Source: Betaproteobacteria bacterium
Lineage (GTDB): Bacteria; Pseudomonadota; Gammaproteobacteria; Burkholderiales; SG8-39
Length of the DNA stretch: 6,986 nucleotides
Assembly (NCBI GenBank): GCA_005888925.1
Contig: VBCP01000170.1
Span: 1 to 6,986, forward strand
Reading direction: 5' to 3'
In this document: positions 1 to 6,133 of the stretch, one piece after another
How positions within the stretch are numbered: position 1 is the first letter of the stretch
How the letters are laid out: each line of letters begins with the position of its first letter
Made by a program: the position numbers and the translations under genes
Notes under the pieces: model-generated
Database searches by the model: none
What the model was told of the DNA's origin: nothing
What the model saw: only the letters and a program-made list of their open reading frames with translations

Positions 1-1
1 G

Positions 2-580
2 AGGCTTTCCATGGAGGCGCTCGACCTCTACGGCCTGTCCGAGGTGATCGGGCCGGGCGTGGCGCAGGAGTGCGCCGAGGCGAAGGACGGCCTCACCGTC
101 TGGGAAGACCACTTCTATCCCGAGGTGGTGGACGCGGCGAGCGGCAAGCCGCTCGCCGACGGCGAGAAAGGCGAGCTGATACTCACCTCGCTCACCAAGG
201 AAGCCCTGCCCATCATCCGCTACCGCACCCGGGACCTGACGCGCCTGCTGCCCGGGACCGCCCGCACCATGCGCCGCATGGAGAAAGTCACCGGCCGCTC
301 CGACGACATGCTGATCATCCGCGGCGTCAACCTCTTTCCGTCGCAGATCGAGGAGCTGATCCTCAGGCAGCCGGGGCTCAGCCCGCATTACGCGCTCGAG
401 ATCTCCAGGGATGGACCTCTCGACCATCTGACCGTCCTGGTGGAAGGAAACGACGCCGCGCGAGCGGGCCTTCAGCACAGCATCAAGGCTTACATCGGCA
501 TCAGCGTCGATGTGAGAGCCGGCTCGATCGAGCGCTCGATCGGCAAGGCGAAGCGCATCATCGACAAGCGCCCCAGATGA
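2..580 (+). CDS. paaK: Phenylacetate-CoA ligase family enzyme, C-terminal part (5' end outside window)
   Basis: This is the C-terminal 192 residues of an adenylate-forming CoA ligase of the PaaK type, which activates phenylacetate or a related aryl/alicyclic acid to its CoA thioester using ATP in the cytoplasm. The frame is open to the left edge, so the ATG at 11 is internal. Visible family landmarks, numbered in the fragment, are YGLSE at 10-14, WEDHFYP near 34, RYRTRDLTRLLPG at 73-85 and GRSDDMLIIRGVN at 98-110. The C-terminal lysine loop, GSIERSIGKAKR, lies at 174-185 and K182 is the likely catalytic lysine. In PaaK as I know it this loop usually reads GSIPRSEGKA, so a Pro and a Glu are replaced here. 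The C-terminal subdomain also looks about 15 residues shorter than in E. coli PaaK. The stop overlaps the next start (ATGA, 577-580), implying an operon with the badH-like gene. Family assignment is firm; the exact acid substrate is inferred. Confidence 0.9.
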   Translation, partial: RLSMEALDLYGLSEVIGPGVAQECAEAKDGLTVWEDHFYPEVVDAASGKPLADGEKGELILTSLTKEALPIIRYRTRDLTRLLPGTARTMRRMEKVTGRSDDMLIIRGVNLFPSQIEELILRQPGLSPHYALEISRDGPLDHLTVLVEGNDAARAGLQHSIKAYIGISVDVRAGSIERSIGKAKRIIDKRPR

Positions 581-1314
581 AAGGCCTCACCGGCAGAACA
601 GTCCTGGTCACCGGAGGCGGCGGCGCCATCGGCCGCGCGATCTGCGCGCGCTTTGCCGAGGAAGGGGCCGGGGTCTTGATTGCCGATAAAAATGAAACTG
701 CTTGCAGGAAAGTCGCCGCAGAAGTTCACGGCAAGCCCCTGGTGTTCGACATCTCGAACTACTCCCTGGGCAAGCACGTCCTGGGCGGAGAAGCGATCGA
801 TATTCTCGTCAACAACGCCGGCTGGGACCGCTTCCAGAACTTCGCCGACACCCGGCCCGAGGAGTGGGAGGCGCTGATCGCGGTCAACCTGCGCGGGCCG
901 CTCAACATGCATCACCTCGTGCTGCCGCAGATGCTCGAGCGCGGCCACGGCCGCATCGTCAACATCTCCTCGGACGCGGCGCGCGTCGGCTCCTCGGGCG
1001 AGGCGGTGTACGCGGCGTGCAAGGGCGGCATCATCTCGTTCTCCAAGACGCTGGCGCGCGAGGTGGCGCGCAAGGGCATCACGGTGAACGTCGTCTGCCC
1101 GGGGCCGACCGACACGCCGATCCTGCGCGGCTTCCTCGGCGAGGGCGAAGCCGGGCAGAAGGTCTACGACGCGCTGGTGCGCGCCATTCCGATGAAGCGC
1201 ATCGGCCAGCCCGACGACATCCCGGGGATCGTCGCGTTTCTTGCTTCGGACGACGCCGCCTTCATCACCGGCCAGGTGATCAGCGTCTCGGGCGGCCTGA
1301 CTATGGCCGGATAG
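577..1314 (+). CDS. badH: BadH-like short-chain dehydrogenase (2-hydroxycyclohexanecarboxyl-CoA dehydrogenase family)
   Basis: This 245-residue classical SDR probably oxidises a 2-hydroxyacyl-CoA ring intermediate to the 2-keto form with NAD+. The nucleotide-binding glycine motif TGGGGAIG is at 12-19, and an acidic residue at the end of beta-2 (D37) favours NAD over NADP. NNAG is at 79-82, and the catalytic set is N104, S132, Y145 and K149 (YAACK). The block from DAARVGSSGEAVYAACKGG through VVCPGPTDT, and the C-terminal TGQVxSVSGGLTM, match BadH of Rhodopseudomonas palustris as I remember it. Length is about 10 residues below BadH, the shortfall lying between residues 50 and 75. The ATG at 577 is chosen because it gives a standard SDR N-terminus and overlaps the paaK-like stop; there is no clear Shine-Dalgarno, so translation is probably coupled. 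The 3' end overlaps the convergent MBL/LuxR gene by 14 bp. SDR assignment is certain; BadH substrate is likely but not proven. Confidence 0.88.
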   Translation: MKGLTGRTVLVTGGGGAIGRAICARFAEEGAGVLIADKNETACRKVAAEVHGKPLVFDISNYSLGKHVLGGEAIDILVNNAGWDRFQNFADTRPEEWEALIAVNLRGPLNMHHLVLPQMLERGHGRIVNISSDAARVGSSGEAVYAACKGGIISFSKTLAREVARKGITVNVVCPGPTDTPILRGFLGEGEAGQKVYDALVRAIPMKRIGQPDDIPGIVAFLASDDAAFITGQVISVSGGLTMAG

Positions 1315-1426
1315 CTCGCTTGCCGAGCAAACCTTGGTTCATGGCGCGAAAGACAGCGGCCGCCGCGGTATGCACGTCGAGCTTGCGATAAGCATTCTTG
1401 ATATGGCTCGTGACGGTGTGCCTGGA
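1301..1426 (-). other. Remnant of a LuxR/NarL-family HTH domain fused to the MBL gene
   Basis: The last 41 codons of the chimeric gene read as the second half of a LuxR-type DNA-binding domain. They contain the S-x-HTV-xx-HIKN-x-YRKL recognition helix pattern, then a helix ending in AVFRAMNQGLLG. The first half of the HTH (the LTxRExEVL helix) and any sensor domain are absent. The shared residues LIS at 211-213, with codons at about 1424-1432, suit both the MBL strand and the LuxR 'LxIS' segment, placing the join there. It is most simply the surviving 3' end of a regulator gene that once followed the MBL gene on the same strand. Confidence 0.78.
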
Positions 1427-2062
1427 GATGAGAAACCGGCGGCGTCCGGCGGTTTGCGCGAGCCAGCCGAGCTGGCCGCGAGCATGTCGTGGAAGCGGAA
1501 TGAGGCGCACGCTGCCGTCACCGAAGAGATCGTGACTCGTCTCGAACTGGCCGATGCCCGGTGTGCGGAACTCGTACGCTTCGAGCAGCGTGGCGCGCGC
1601 CTCGAAGTCATCAGGCAGCAACCGCGGCAGAAACCCCAGCGCGGTCGACCTGATCGTGCCGCGGCCGCGGACCGCGTCCCAGGCCGCCCGGCTGGCCACG
1701 AAGCGCGCATTGGGAAAATCACGTGCGCCCGCAATATGGTCGGCGTGAAAGTGACTGAGCACGATGCGCGCGACGGACTCGGGTGCAATGCCCGCGCGCA
1801 GCAGCTGCTCGGCGGCGCTGTCGCCGAGTGCGACCCTGACGGGCGTCAGCCAGCGATACAGGCGCTGCGGGAAGGGCTCGGTCGCTCGCTGGAAGCGCGC
1901 GCTGTATCCCGTGTCGAACAGAGTCACGCCATGGCGCGGATGGCGCAGGATGCCGAAGAGCGCGGGGAACAGCGCCGGGCGCCAGCTGGCGCCCTTCAGC
2001 ACCATTGCTTCCGGGTGCCGACAGCTACCCGCCCATCGCAAGGAGAGCGCAACTTCACCCAT
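1301..2062 (-). CDS. MBL-fold metallo-hydrolase, 3'-truncated and fused in frame to a LuxR HTH tail
   Basis: This 253-residue frame is chimeric. Residues 1-211 are a metallo-beta-lactamase-fold hydrolase: the strand leading to LFDTGY (48-53), the zinc motif HFHADH at 104-109, and the next ligand histidine in PLPRHARGQLGW (H193). The strand RRRFLI at 207-212 should then lead to the bridging Asp and later the last His. Instead the protein continues as SRHTVTSHIKNAYRKLDVHT, the recognition helix region of a LuxR/NarL regulator, and ends at 253. At least two metal ligands and the C-terminal part of the fold are therefore missing, and I infer the hydrolase is inactive. The start at 2062 is chosen because it overlaps the upstream reductase stop by 8 bp and gives a normal N-terminus; no strong Shine-Dalgarno precedes it. 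It is the last gene of the minus-strand operon. In an intact operon it would probably hydrolyse a thioester or lactone-type intermediate, but that is inference. Confidence 0.8.
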   Translation of the reverse strand: MGEVALSLRWAGSCRHPEAMVLKGASWRPALFPALFGILRHPRHGVTLFDTGYSARFQRATEPFPQRLYRWLTPVRVALGDSAAEQLLRAGIAPESVARIVLSHFHADHIAGARDFPNARFVASRAAWDAVRGRGTIRSTALGFLPRLLPDDFEARATLLEAYEFRTPGIGQFETSHDLFGDGSVRLIPLPRHARGQLGWLAQTAGRRRFLISRHTVTSHIKNAYRKLDVHTAAAAVFRAMNQGLLGKRAIRP

Positions 2063-3047
2063 GCGCGTCTCGACGGAACCAGCTGATCGTGTGGACCACC
2101 GCTGCGGCCATCCCAACCGCGGGCGAATAGCCCAGGTCGCGCCGCGCCGCCGCAATGTTGAGCGTCTGGTGGCAACCGAGGAGGGCCACGGTATAGCGGG
2201 TAAGCGGCGGCTCGCCCAGTTGGGGAAGCGCTCGGTGCAGCGTTTCCAGCGCGCTGGCGAAGGCCAGCGCCGCACCGAGCGGCATGCGTCGCTTCGGCGG
2301 CGCAAGGCCGAGCCCGTTCAGAACCTCCGCTATCAGGTCCCACAGCCGCACGTGCTCGTCGTTGGTGACGAAGTAGGTGCGCCCGGCCGCCTCCGGAGCG
2401 TGACGCGCGAGGAGCAACGCCTCGACGACGTTGTCGACGTAGGTGAGATCCTGCACATTGTTGCCGTCGCCGACGATGCGCAGCCTGCCGCTGCGCGCGA
2501 GCGCCACGATGCGCGGAAGCAGGGCGACATCGCCGGGGCCGAAGATGCCTCGCGGGCGGATGATCACCGTCTCGATACCCGTAGCGGCGCGCACGCTGCC
2601 TTCGGCGAGCGCTTTGGACTCGGGATAGAAATTGAGGAAGCGCTGTGGCAGCGGTGCGTCTTCGACCACCTCCAGCCGGTCGCAAAGGTCGAACACCACG
2701 CTTGAGCTCGATACGTGCACGAAGCGGCGCACGCCCGCCTGGCGTGCGGCATCAAGCAGCGCCTCGGTGCCCGCGACGTTCACGCGGACGAAGTCTGCAC
2801 GGCGTCCCCACGGTGTCGACAGCGCCGCCGCATGGATCACTGCATCGGCGCCGGCGAGCGCGAGCTGCAGCGCCTGCCGGTCGCCAAGATCGCCCGCAAC
2901 CAGACGGCAAAGACGCCCATCGAGCTGCGGAAAGCGCGAGAAATCCCTCCCCATAGCGACGACGTGCTCACCCCGTGCAACCAGCGTCTCGCACAACCGC
3001 CTTCCCAGAAACCCGGTGGCCCCGGTCACCGCCGTTACCCTGCTCAT
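2055..3047 (-). CDS. oleD: OleD-like NAD(P)-dependent epimerase/dehydratase-family reductase
   Basis: This is a 330-residue extended short-chain dehydrogenase. The Rossmann glycine motif GATGFLG is at 9-15, followed by DLGDR near 53, the IHAAA loop at 71-75, a serine cluster at 113-116 (the catalytic Ser lies here) and the active-site pair in YPESK at 141-145. RPRGIFGPGD at 164-173 and the GDGNNVQDLTYVDN block at 194-206 are typical of the 3-beta-HSD/OleD branch. OleD reduces the 2-alkyl-3-ketoacid made by OleA to a 2-alkyl-3-hydroxyacid, which OleC then activates. The gene lies directly downstream of the OleC-like gene with an ATGA overlap (3044-3047), which supports that pairing. The ATG at 3047 is chosen because the Rossmann strand begins four residues later; the frame stays open upstream, but that extension lies inside the OleC-like gene and is not protein-like. 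The superfamily is certain; OleD function is inferred from pairing with OleC. Confidence 0.85.
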   Translation of the reverse strand: MSRVTAVTGATGFLGRRLCETLVARGEHVVAMGRDFSRFPQLDGRLCRLVAGDLGDRQALQLALAGADAVIHAAALSTPWGRRADFVRVNVAGTEALLDAARQAGVRRFVHVSSSSVVFDLCDRLEVVEDAPLPQRFLNFYPESKALAEGSVRAATGIETVIIRPRGIFGPGDVALLPRIVALARSGRLRIVGDGNNVQDLTYVDNVVEALLLARHAPEAAGRTYFVTNDEHVRLWDLIAEVLNGLGLAPPKRRMPLGAALAFASALETLHRALPQLGEPPLTRYTVALLGCHQTLNIAAARRDLGYSPAVGMAAAVVHTISWFRRDAHG

Positions 3048-4585
3048 GCGAGCCGCCCTTCGGCCCAGTGCGCCAGCTCGCCGCGGAGAATTTTGGCGCC
3101 ATGACGCGCGTCGAGCGGCAGGCGGCGCTTGAACAGCACTCGCTCCACCGGCAACTCGCCGCGCAGTGCCAGGATCTCGGCTGCCGCCTTGGCGTCGGCT
3201 TTCGCGCCGGGGCGCGCCTCGACGACGAGGATCGCTTTGCCCCCGGCGCGCACAAGCGCGACGCGCTGGACCGACGGGTGCGCCTCGAACCGCGGCTCGA
3301 CGCAGGCCGTGAAGAGTGTTGTCGCGCCGCTGTCCACACGTTCGGACTTCCTGCCGCAGAACCACAGTCGGCCCGCGCCATCAAGGCAACCCAGGTCGCC
3401 CATTCGGTGCCAGTGGCCGCCGGGATCCGGGATCTTGGCGAGCGAGTCCGCATCGCGGCGCCTTTCATAGGTGCGCGATACCACGGGGCCGCGCACCACG
3501 ATCTCGCCGACCTCGCCGACGGGCAGGGCGCGGGCTTCAGCAAGCGGGCCATCGCTGATGGCGACGATGCGCAGCTCTACGTCGCGCAGTGGACGCCCGA
3601 CCAGCGTGCCGCGATGCGTCTCGACCTCGCGCAGGATCTCGCTCGCCGAGGCACAGGCGAGGGGTACCGCTTCGGTTGCGCCGTAGGGTGTGTGTACGCT
3701 GCCGTTGGGAATCAGCGCGGCAAGGGTGGCGAGCAGCGACGGCGCTACCGGCGCGCCTCCAATCAGCAGGCAGCGCATCGACGGCAGGCGGGCGCCGGCT
3801 TGCGCAACGTTTCGCCACACGGCGGGCGAGCCGAAGCTATGTGTGACGCCGTAATGCCGTATCGCGGCGACGAGCGTCAGCGGATTGGCGTCGCGCGGCC
3901 GGGACGCGTCGATATCGGGAAGCACGGTGGCGCAGCCGAAGCCCGGTCCGAGGATCGCCAGTACCGGCAAAGTGGCGAGATAGACGTCGCCCCGGCCGAT
4001 GCCGCTCAGGCGCTTGAACGACTCCAGTTGCGCAGCGAGCACCGAGTGCTGCAGCAGCACGCCCTTGGGCTTGCCGGTCGCGCCGCTGGTAAAGGCCACC
4101 ACGGCATCGTCGCTCGGAGAAAGCGGCGTTGGCTCAAAACCCGCCCCTGGGTGCCTGCGAAGGTGCGCGACGCTGGCCGCGCCCGGCCACCAGCCGACCG
4201 AGAGCCTTGCCTGAACGCCGACAAGCGCGCGCGGATGCAGAACGCAGAGCGCATGCAGCAAGCGCTCTGCGACGATGGCCTTCGGACGCGCGTGTGCGAT
4301 GCAGTCCACCAGGTGTCTGCGCCCCATTCCGGGATCGACGAACACCACCACCGCGCCTAGCCCGAGCAGCGCGAACGCGAGCGCCGCGAAGTCCGTCCCG
4401 GGCCGCACCATGAGCAGCACTCGATCGCCCTTTCCTATACCGAAGGCCTGAAGCCCACGCGCCATGGCAGAGGCGCGCTCCGCCAGAGCGCCGAATGTAA
4501 CGCGCTCTCCGGTCGACTGCACTTCGAGCGCTATCGCGCCGGGGACGCTCGCGGCCATTGCCCATAGGTGCGCCGCGACGTTCAT
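3044..4585 (-). CDS. oleC: OleC-like adenylate-forming enzyme (fatty acid CoA ligase / beta-lactone synthetase family)
   Basis: This 513-residue ANL-superfamily enzyme carries the P-loop FTSGATGKPKG at 165-175, the adenine-site motif TPYGATE at 299-305, MGDLG with the ribose-binding Asp at 395-399, GRKSERV at 411-417 and a C-terminal DARHGAKILRGEL at 492-504, where K498 is the likely adenylation lysine. The stretches KIPDPGGHWHRMGD, LWFCGRK, TLFT-x3-E followed by HPSVQRVALV, and the C-terminus match OleC, which adenylates a beta-hydroxyacid and closes it to a beta-lactone. Length is slightly below the roughly 550 residues I expect for OleC. It starts four bases inside the desaturase gene (ATGA, 4582-4585) with a good Shine-Dalgarno, and its own stop overlaps the OleD-like start. 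Adenylation chemistry is secure. Beta-lactone formation is a family-based inference; a plain acyl-CoA or acyl-AMP ligase remains possible. Confidence 0.87.
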   Translation of the reverse strand: MNVAAHLWAMAASVPGAIALEVQSTGERVTFGALAERASAMARGLQAFGIGKGDRVLLMVRPGTDFAALAFALLGLGAVVVFVDPGMGRRHLVDCIAHARPKAIVAERLLHALCVLHPRALVGVQARLSVGWWPGAASVAHLRRHPGAGFEPTPLSPSDDAVVAFTSGATGKPKGVLLQHSVLAAQLESFKRLSGIGRGDVYLATLPVLAILGPGFGCATVLPDIDASRPRDANPLTLVAAIRHYGVTHSFGSPAVWRNVAQAGARLPSMRCLLIGGAPVAPSLLATLAALIPNGSVHTPYGATEAVPLACASASEILREVETHRGTLVGRPLRDVELRIVAISDGPLAEARALPVGEVGEIVVRGPVVSRTYERRRDADSLAKIPDPGGHWHRMGDLGCLDGAGRLWFCGRKSERVDSGATTLFTACVEPRFEAHPSVQRVALVRAGGKAILVVEARPGAKADAKAAAEILALRGELPVERVLFKRRLPLDARHGAKILRGELAHWAEGRLA

Positions 4586-5538
4586 ACGTTGTCTCCCGTG
4601 AAGTCATCCTGGAAGGTGCGGAAATGTGCGTAGCGCTTGTCGAAGAGCAGACTGCGCACGCCTGTGAGCACCGAGCCGTCCTTTCGGCGCAGCGCGAGCC
4701 CGACTGCGAGCACCAGCGCCGGGATGCGTGGGTAGCGGTGGTGCACCTCATGGTTGCCGATGCCGAAGCCGAGCGGGCAGTAGTAGGTGTTCGACACACG
4801 TCCCGCGTAATGCCCGAAATGCTCGACCCAAAGCCGCAGCGCGTTGATCGTGTTGACGCCGAGGACTACCAGCAGCCAATAGGCGAGCGGCGGCTGCAAG
4901 ATCCCATAGGTCGCGGCAGCGCAAAGCCACGCAAATGCCACGCCGCTGCGCCGGCCGCGCCCCACTTCCTCGCGAATGCGATCGAGGTTGTTCACAACCG
5001 GGAGCAGCTCGTAGAGCGCGTAAAGCCAGCGCGAGCGCCGGAACAGGCGCTGGCGGAACGGGGTCCAGTTGGTATCGCCCACCTGGTTCGCACGGCGGTG
5101 ATGCAGGCGATGCACCATTTGATAGCGCTCGGCGAGGAACGGCAGCAGCAGGAGTCCAATCGCGCCGTTGCCTACCCAGTCGTCTACCGGACGCCCGAAC
5201 ACGTTGCCGTGGGTGCACTCGTGCACGATCAGGATGAACAGCCCGTGGACCAGCACGCCTAAGAGCAGCGGCACCGCGAATGCAAGACCGTGCGGCGCGG
5301 CCGCGAACAGCGCGCTGCCGACGCTCCACACCAGCCATACGCCGGCGAGAAAGAAGGCGAGCATCGCCGCGGCCAGTGTCTGCCGCCATGGCTGCAGCCA
5401 CTGCATCAGCCGAATCTCCAGAAGTATCTCGCCGCTTTCCGGCGAGTGCATGTCCAGGCGGTTCCAGATGCGCCCTCCATCGATGCCAGGGAGCACTCGA
5501 GCGATCAATGCCGACACCAGGCGGCGGATGCAGTTCAT
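4582..5538 (-). CDS. Integral membrane fatty acid desaturase
   Basis: This 318-residue membrane di-iron desaturase has the three histidine boxes in the usual order: HECTH at 106-110, HRLHH at 143-147 and HEVHH at 263-267, plus extra histidines H240 and H243. Hydrophobic stretches at about 54-80 and 85-106, and another pair around 200-232, give the usual two hairpins with the boxes on the cytoplasmic side. The family inserts a double bond, or sometimes a hydroxyl, into a fatty acyl chain using O2 and electrons from an external donor. No donor gene is seen here. It lies between the exporter genes and the OleC-like gene with ATGA overlaps on both sides, so the natural inference is that it tailors the acyl chain of the operon's product. 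Length and boxes are complete. The regiochemistry cannot be told from sequence. Confidence 0.9.
   Translation of the reverse strand: MNCIRRLVSALIARVLPGIDGGRIWNRLDMHSPESGEILLEIRLMQWLQPWRQTLAAAMLAFFLAGVWLVWSVGSALFAAAPHGLAFAVPLLLGVLVHGLFILIVHECTHGNVFGRPVDDWVGNGAIGLLLLPFLAERYQMVHRLHHRRANQVGDTNWTPFRQRLFRRSRWLYALYELLPVVNNLDRIREEVGRGRRSGVAFAWLCAAATYGILQPPLAYWLLVVLGVNTINALRLWVEHFGHYAGRVSNTYYCPLGFGIGNHEVHHRYPRIPALVLAVGLALRRKDGSVLTGVRSLLFDKRYAHFRTFQDDFTGDNV
4592..4597 (-). promoter_or_regulatory. oleC: Ribosome binding site for the OleC-like gene
   Basis: GGGAGA on the minus strand, six bases before the ATG at 4585 and lying inside the end of the desaturase gene. It supports this start codon and suggests the OleC-like gene can recruit ribosomes itself as well as by ATGA coupling. 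Confidence 0.6.
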
Positions 5539-6133
5539 CGCACGAACCTCCCATCACTCAAATGGAATACGCGATCAGCCCGGCGCAGACAACGCTCGTC
5601 GTGCGAGGCGAGCACCACGGCACAGCCTGCGGCGCGCAGCACCGCGAGCGCCTCGAGCACCTGCTCGCCATGTGCGCCATCCAGGCTGGCAGTCGGCTCG
5701 TCGGCGATCAGCACCTTCGGCCCCACCGCGATGGCGCGCGCAACCGCAACGCGCTGCTGCTCGCCAAGTGACAGGCTTCCGCCTGCGCAGCCGCGCCGCG
5801 TTTGCAGTAGACGGCGAGCGAGACGTTCTCGAGCGCCGTCAATGTCGGCAACAGATTGTGGCTCTGGAAAACGAAGCTGATGGCGGCTGCGCGCAGCCGG
5901 GTCAGCGCATCCGCACCGCGCGCGTAAAGGTCCTCGCCATCCAGCATCACCCGCCCGGAATCGGGTCGGTCGAGGCCACCCAGGATCGCGAGCAGCGTGG
6001 TCTTACCCGACCCGGACGGCCCGGCAACCGCGAGAAACTCGCCCGCGGCGACCTGCAGCGAAACGCGGTCGAGCGAAGGCGGCGCACCCCGTTCGTAGGA
6101 CCGTACCAAGTCCTGTGCAGCGAGGATGCTCAT
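5535..6133 (-). pseudogene. LolD/MacB-type ABC transporter ATPase, broken by a deletion with frameshift
   Basis: The N-terminal part (ATG at 6133, about 120 sensible residues) has Walker A GPSGSGKT at 38-45 and the Q-loop FVFQSHNLLPTLTALENV with Q90. The C-terminal part lies in another frame from about 5774 down to the TGA at 5535. It has the signature LSLGEQQR, Walker B VLIADEPTASLDG and the switch histidine in ASHDER. The frames meet at about 5774-5777. Only 30 residues separate Q90 from the signature, against about 51 in E. coli LolD as I recall it, so some 20 residues of the helical subdomain are gone and the change is not a multiple of three. Read in its first frame, the product would be a 141-residue protein lacking the signature, Walker B and switch. 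It should pair with the FtsX-like permease (ATGA overlap 6130-6133). No slippery sequence suggests programmed recoding. An assembly error remains possible. Confidence 0.85.
5547..5552 (-). promoter_or_regulatory. Ribosome binding site for the desaturase
   Basis: GGGAGG on the minus strand, eight bases before the desaturase ATG at 5538 and inside the last codons of the ATPase gene. A near-consensus site, the strongest in the operon, which would keep the desaturase translated even though the ATPase frame upstream is broken. Confidence 0.65.

Noticed and set aside
490..948. Minus-strand open frame of 152 codons opposite the paaK/badH junction
   Set aside because: It crosses two well-supported plus-strand genes and shows no recognisable motif.
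1314..1328. GCTCG-CTTGC-CGAGC hairpin as a terminator between the convergent operons
   Set aside because: Only a 5-bp stem, no T-run on either side, and it lies within the chimeric gene's coding sequence.
2063..2305. N-terminal extension of 81 residues on the MBL protein
   Set aside because: It reads out of frame through the OleD-like C-terminus and resembles no domain; the ATG at 2062 with the 8-bp overlap is the natural start.
1764..2705. Plus-strand open frame of 313 codons opposite the MBL and OleD-like genes
   Set aside because: Composition-driven shadow; no motifs, while the opposite strand carries clear MBL and Rossmann signatures.
3048..3365. N-terminal extension of about 106 residues on the OleD-like protein
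   Set aside because: The frame is open, but it lies within the C-terminus of the OleC-like gene, is Arg-rich without pattern, and the Rossmann fold begins right after the ATG at 3047.
2975..4360. Long plus-strand open frame of 461 codons opposite the OleC-like gene
   Set aside because: Arg/Ala-rich, low-complexity translation with no domain; it is the expected antisense shadow of a GC-rich gene with full ANL motifs.
5708..5800. Programmed -1 frameshift joining the two ATPase frames
   Set aside because: There is no slippery heptamer near 5774, and even a perfect shift would leave the protein about 20 residues short between Q-loop and signature. A deletion explains both.
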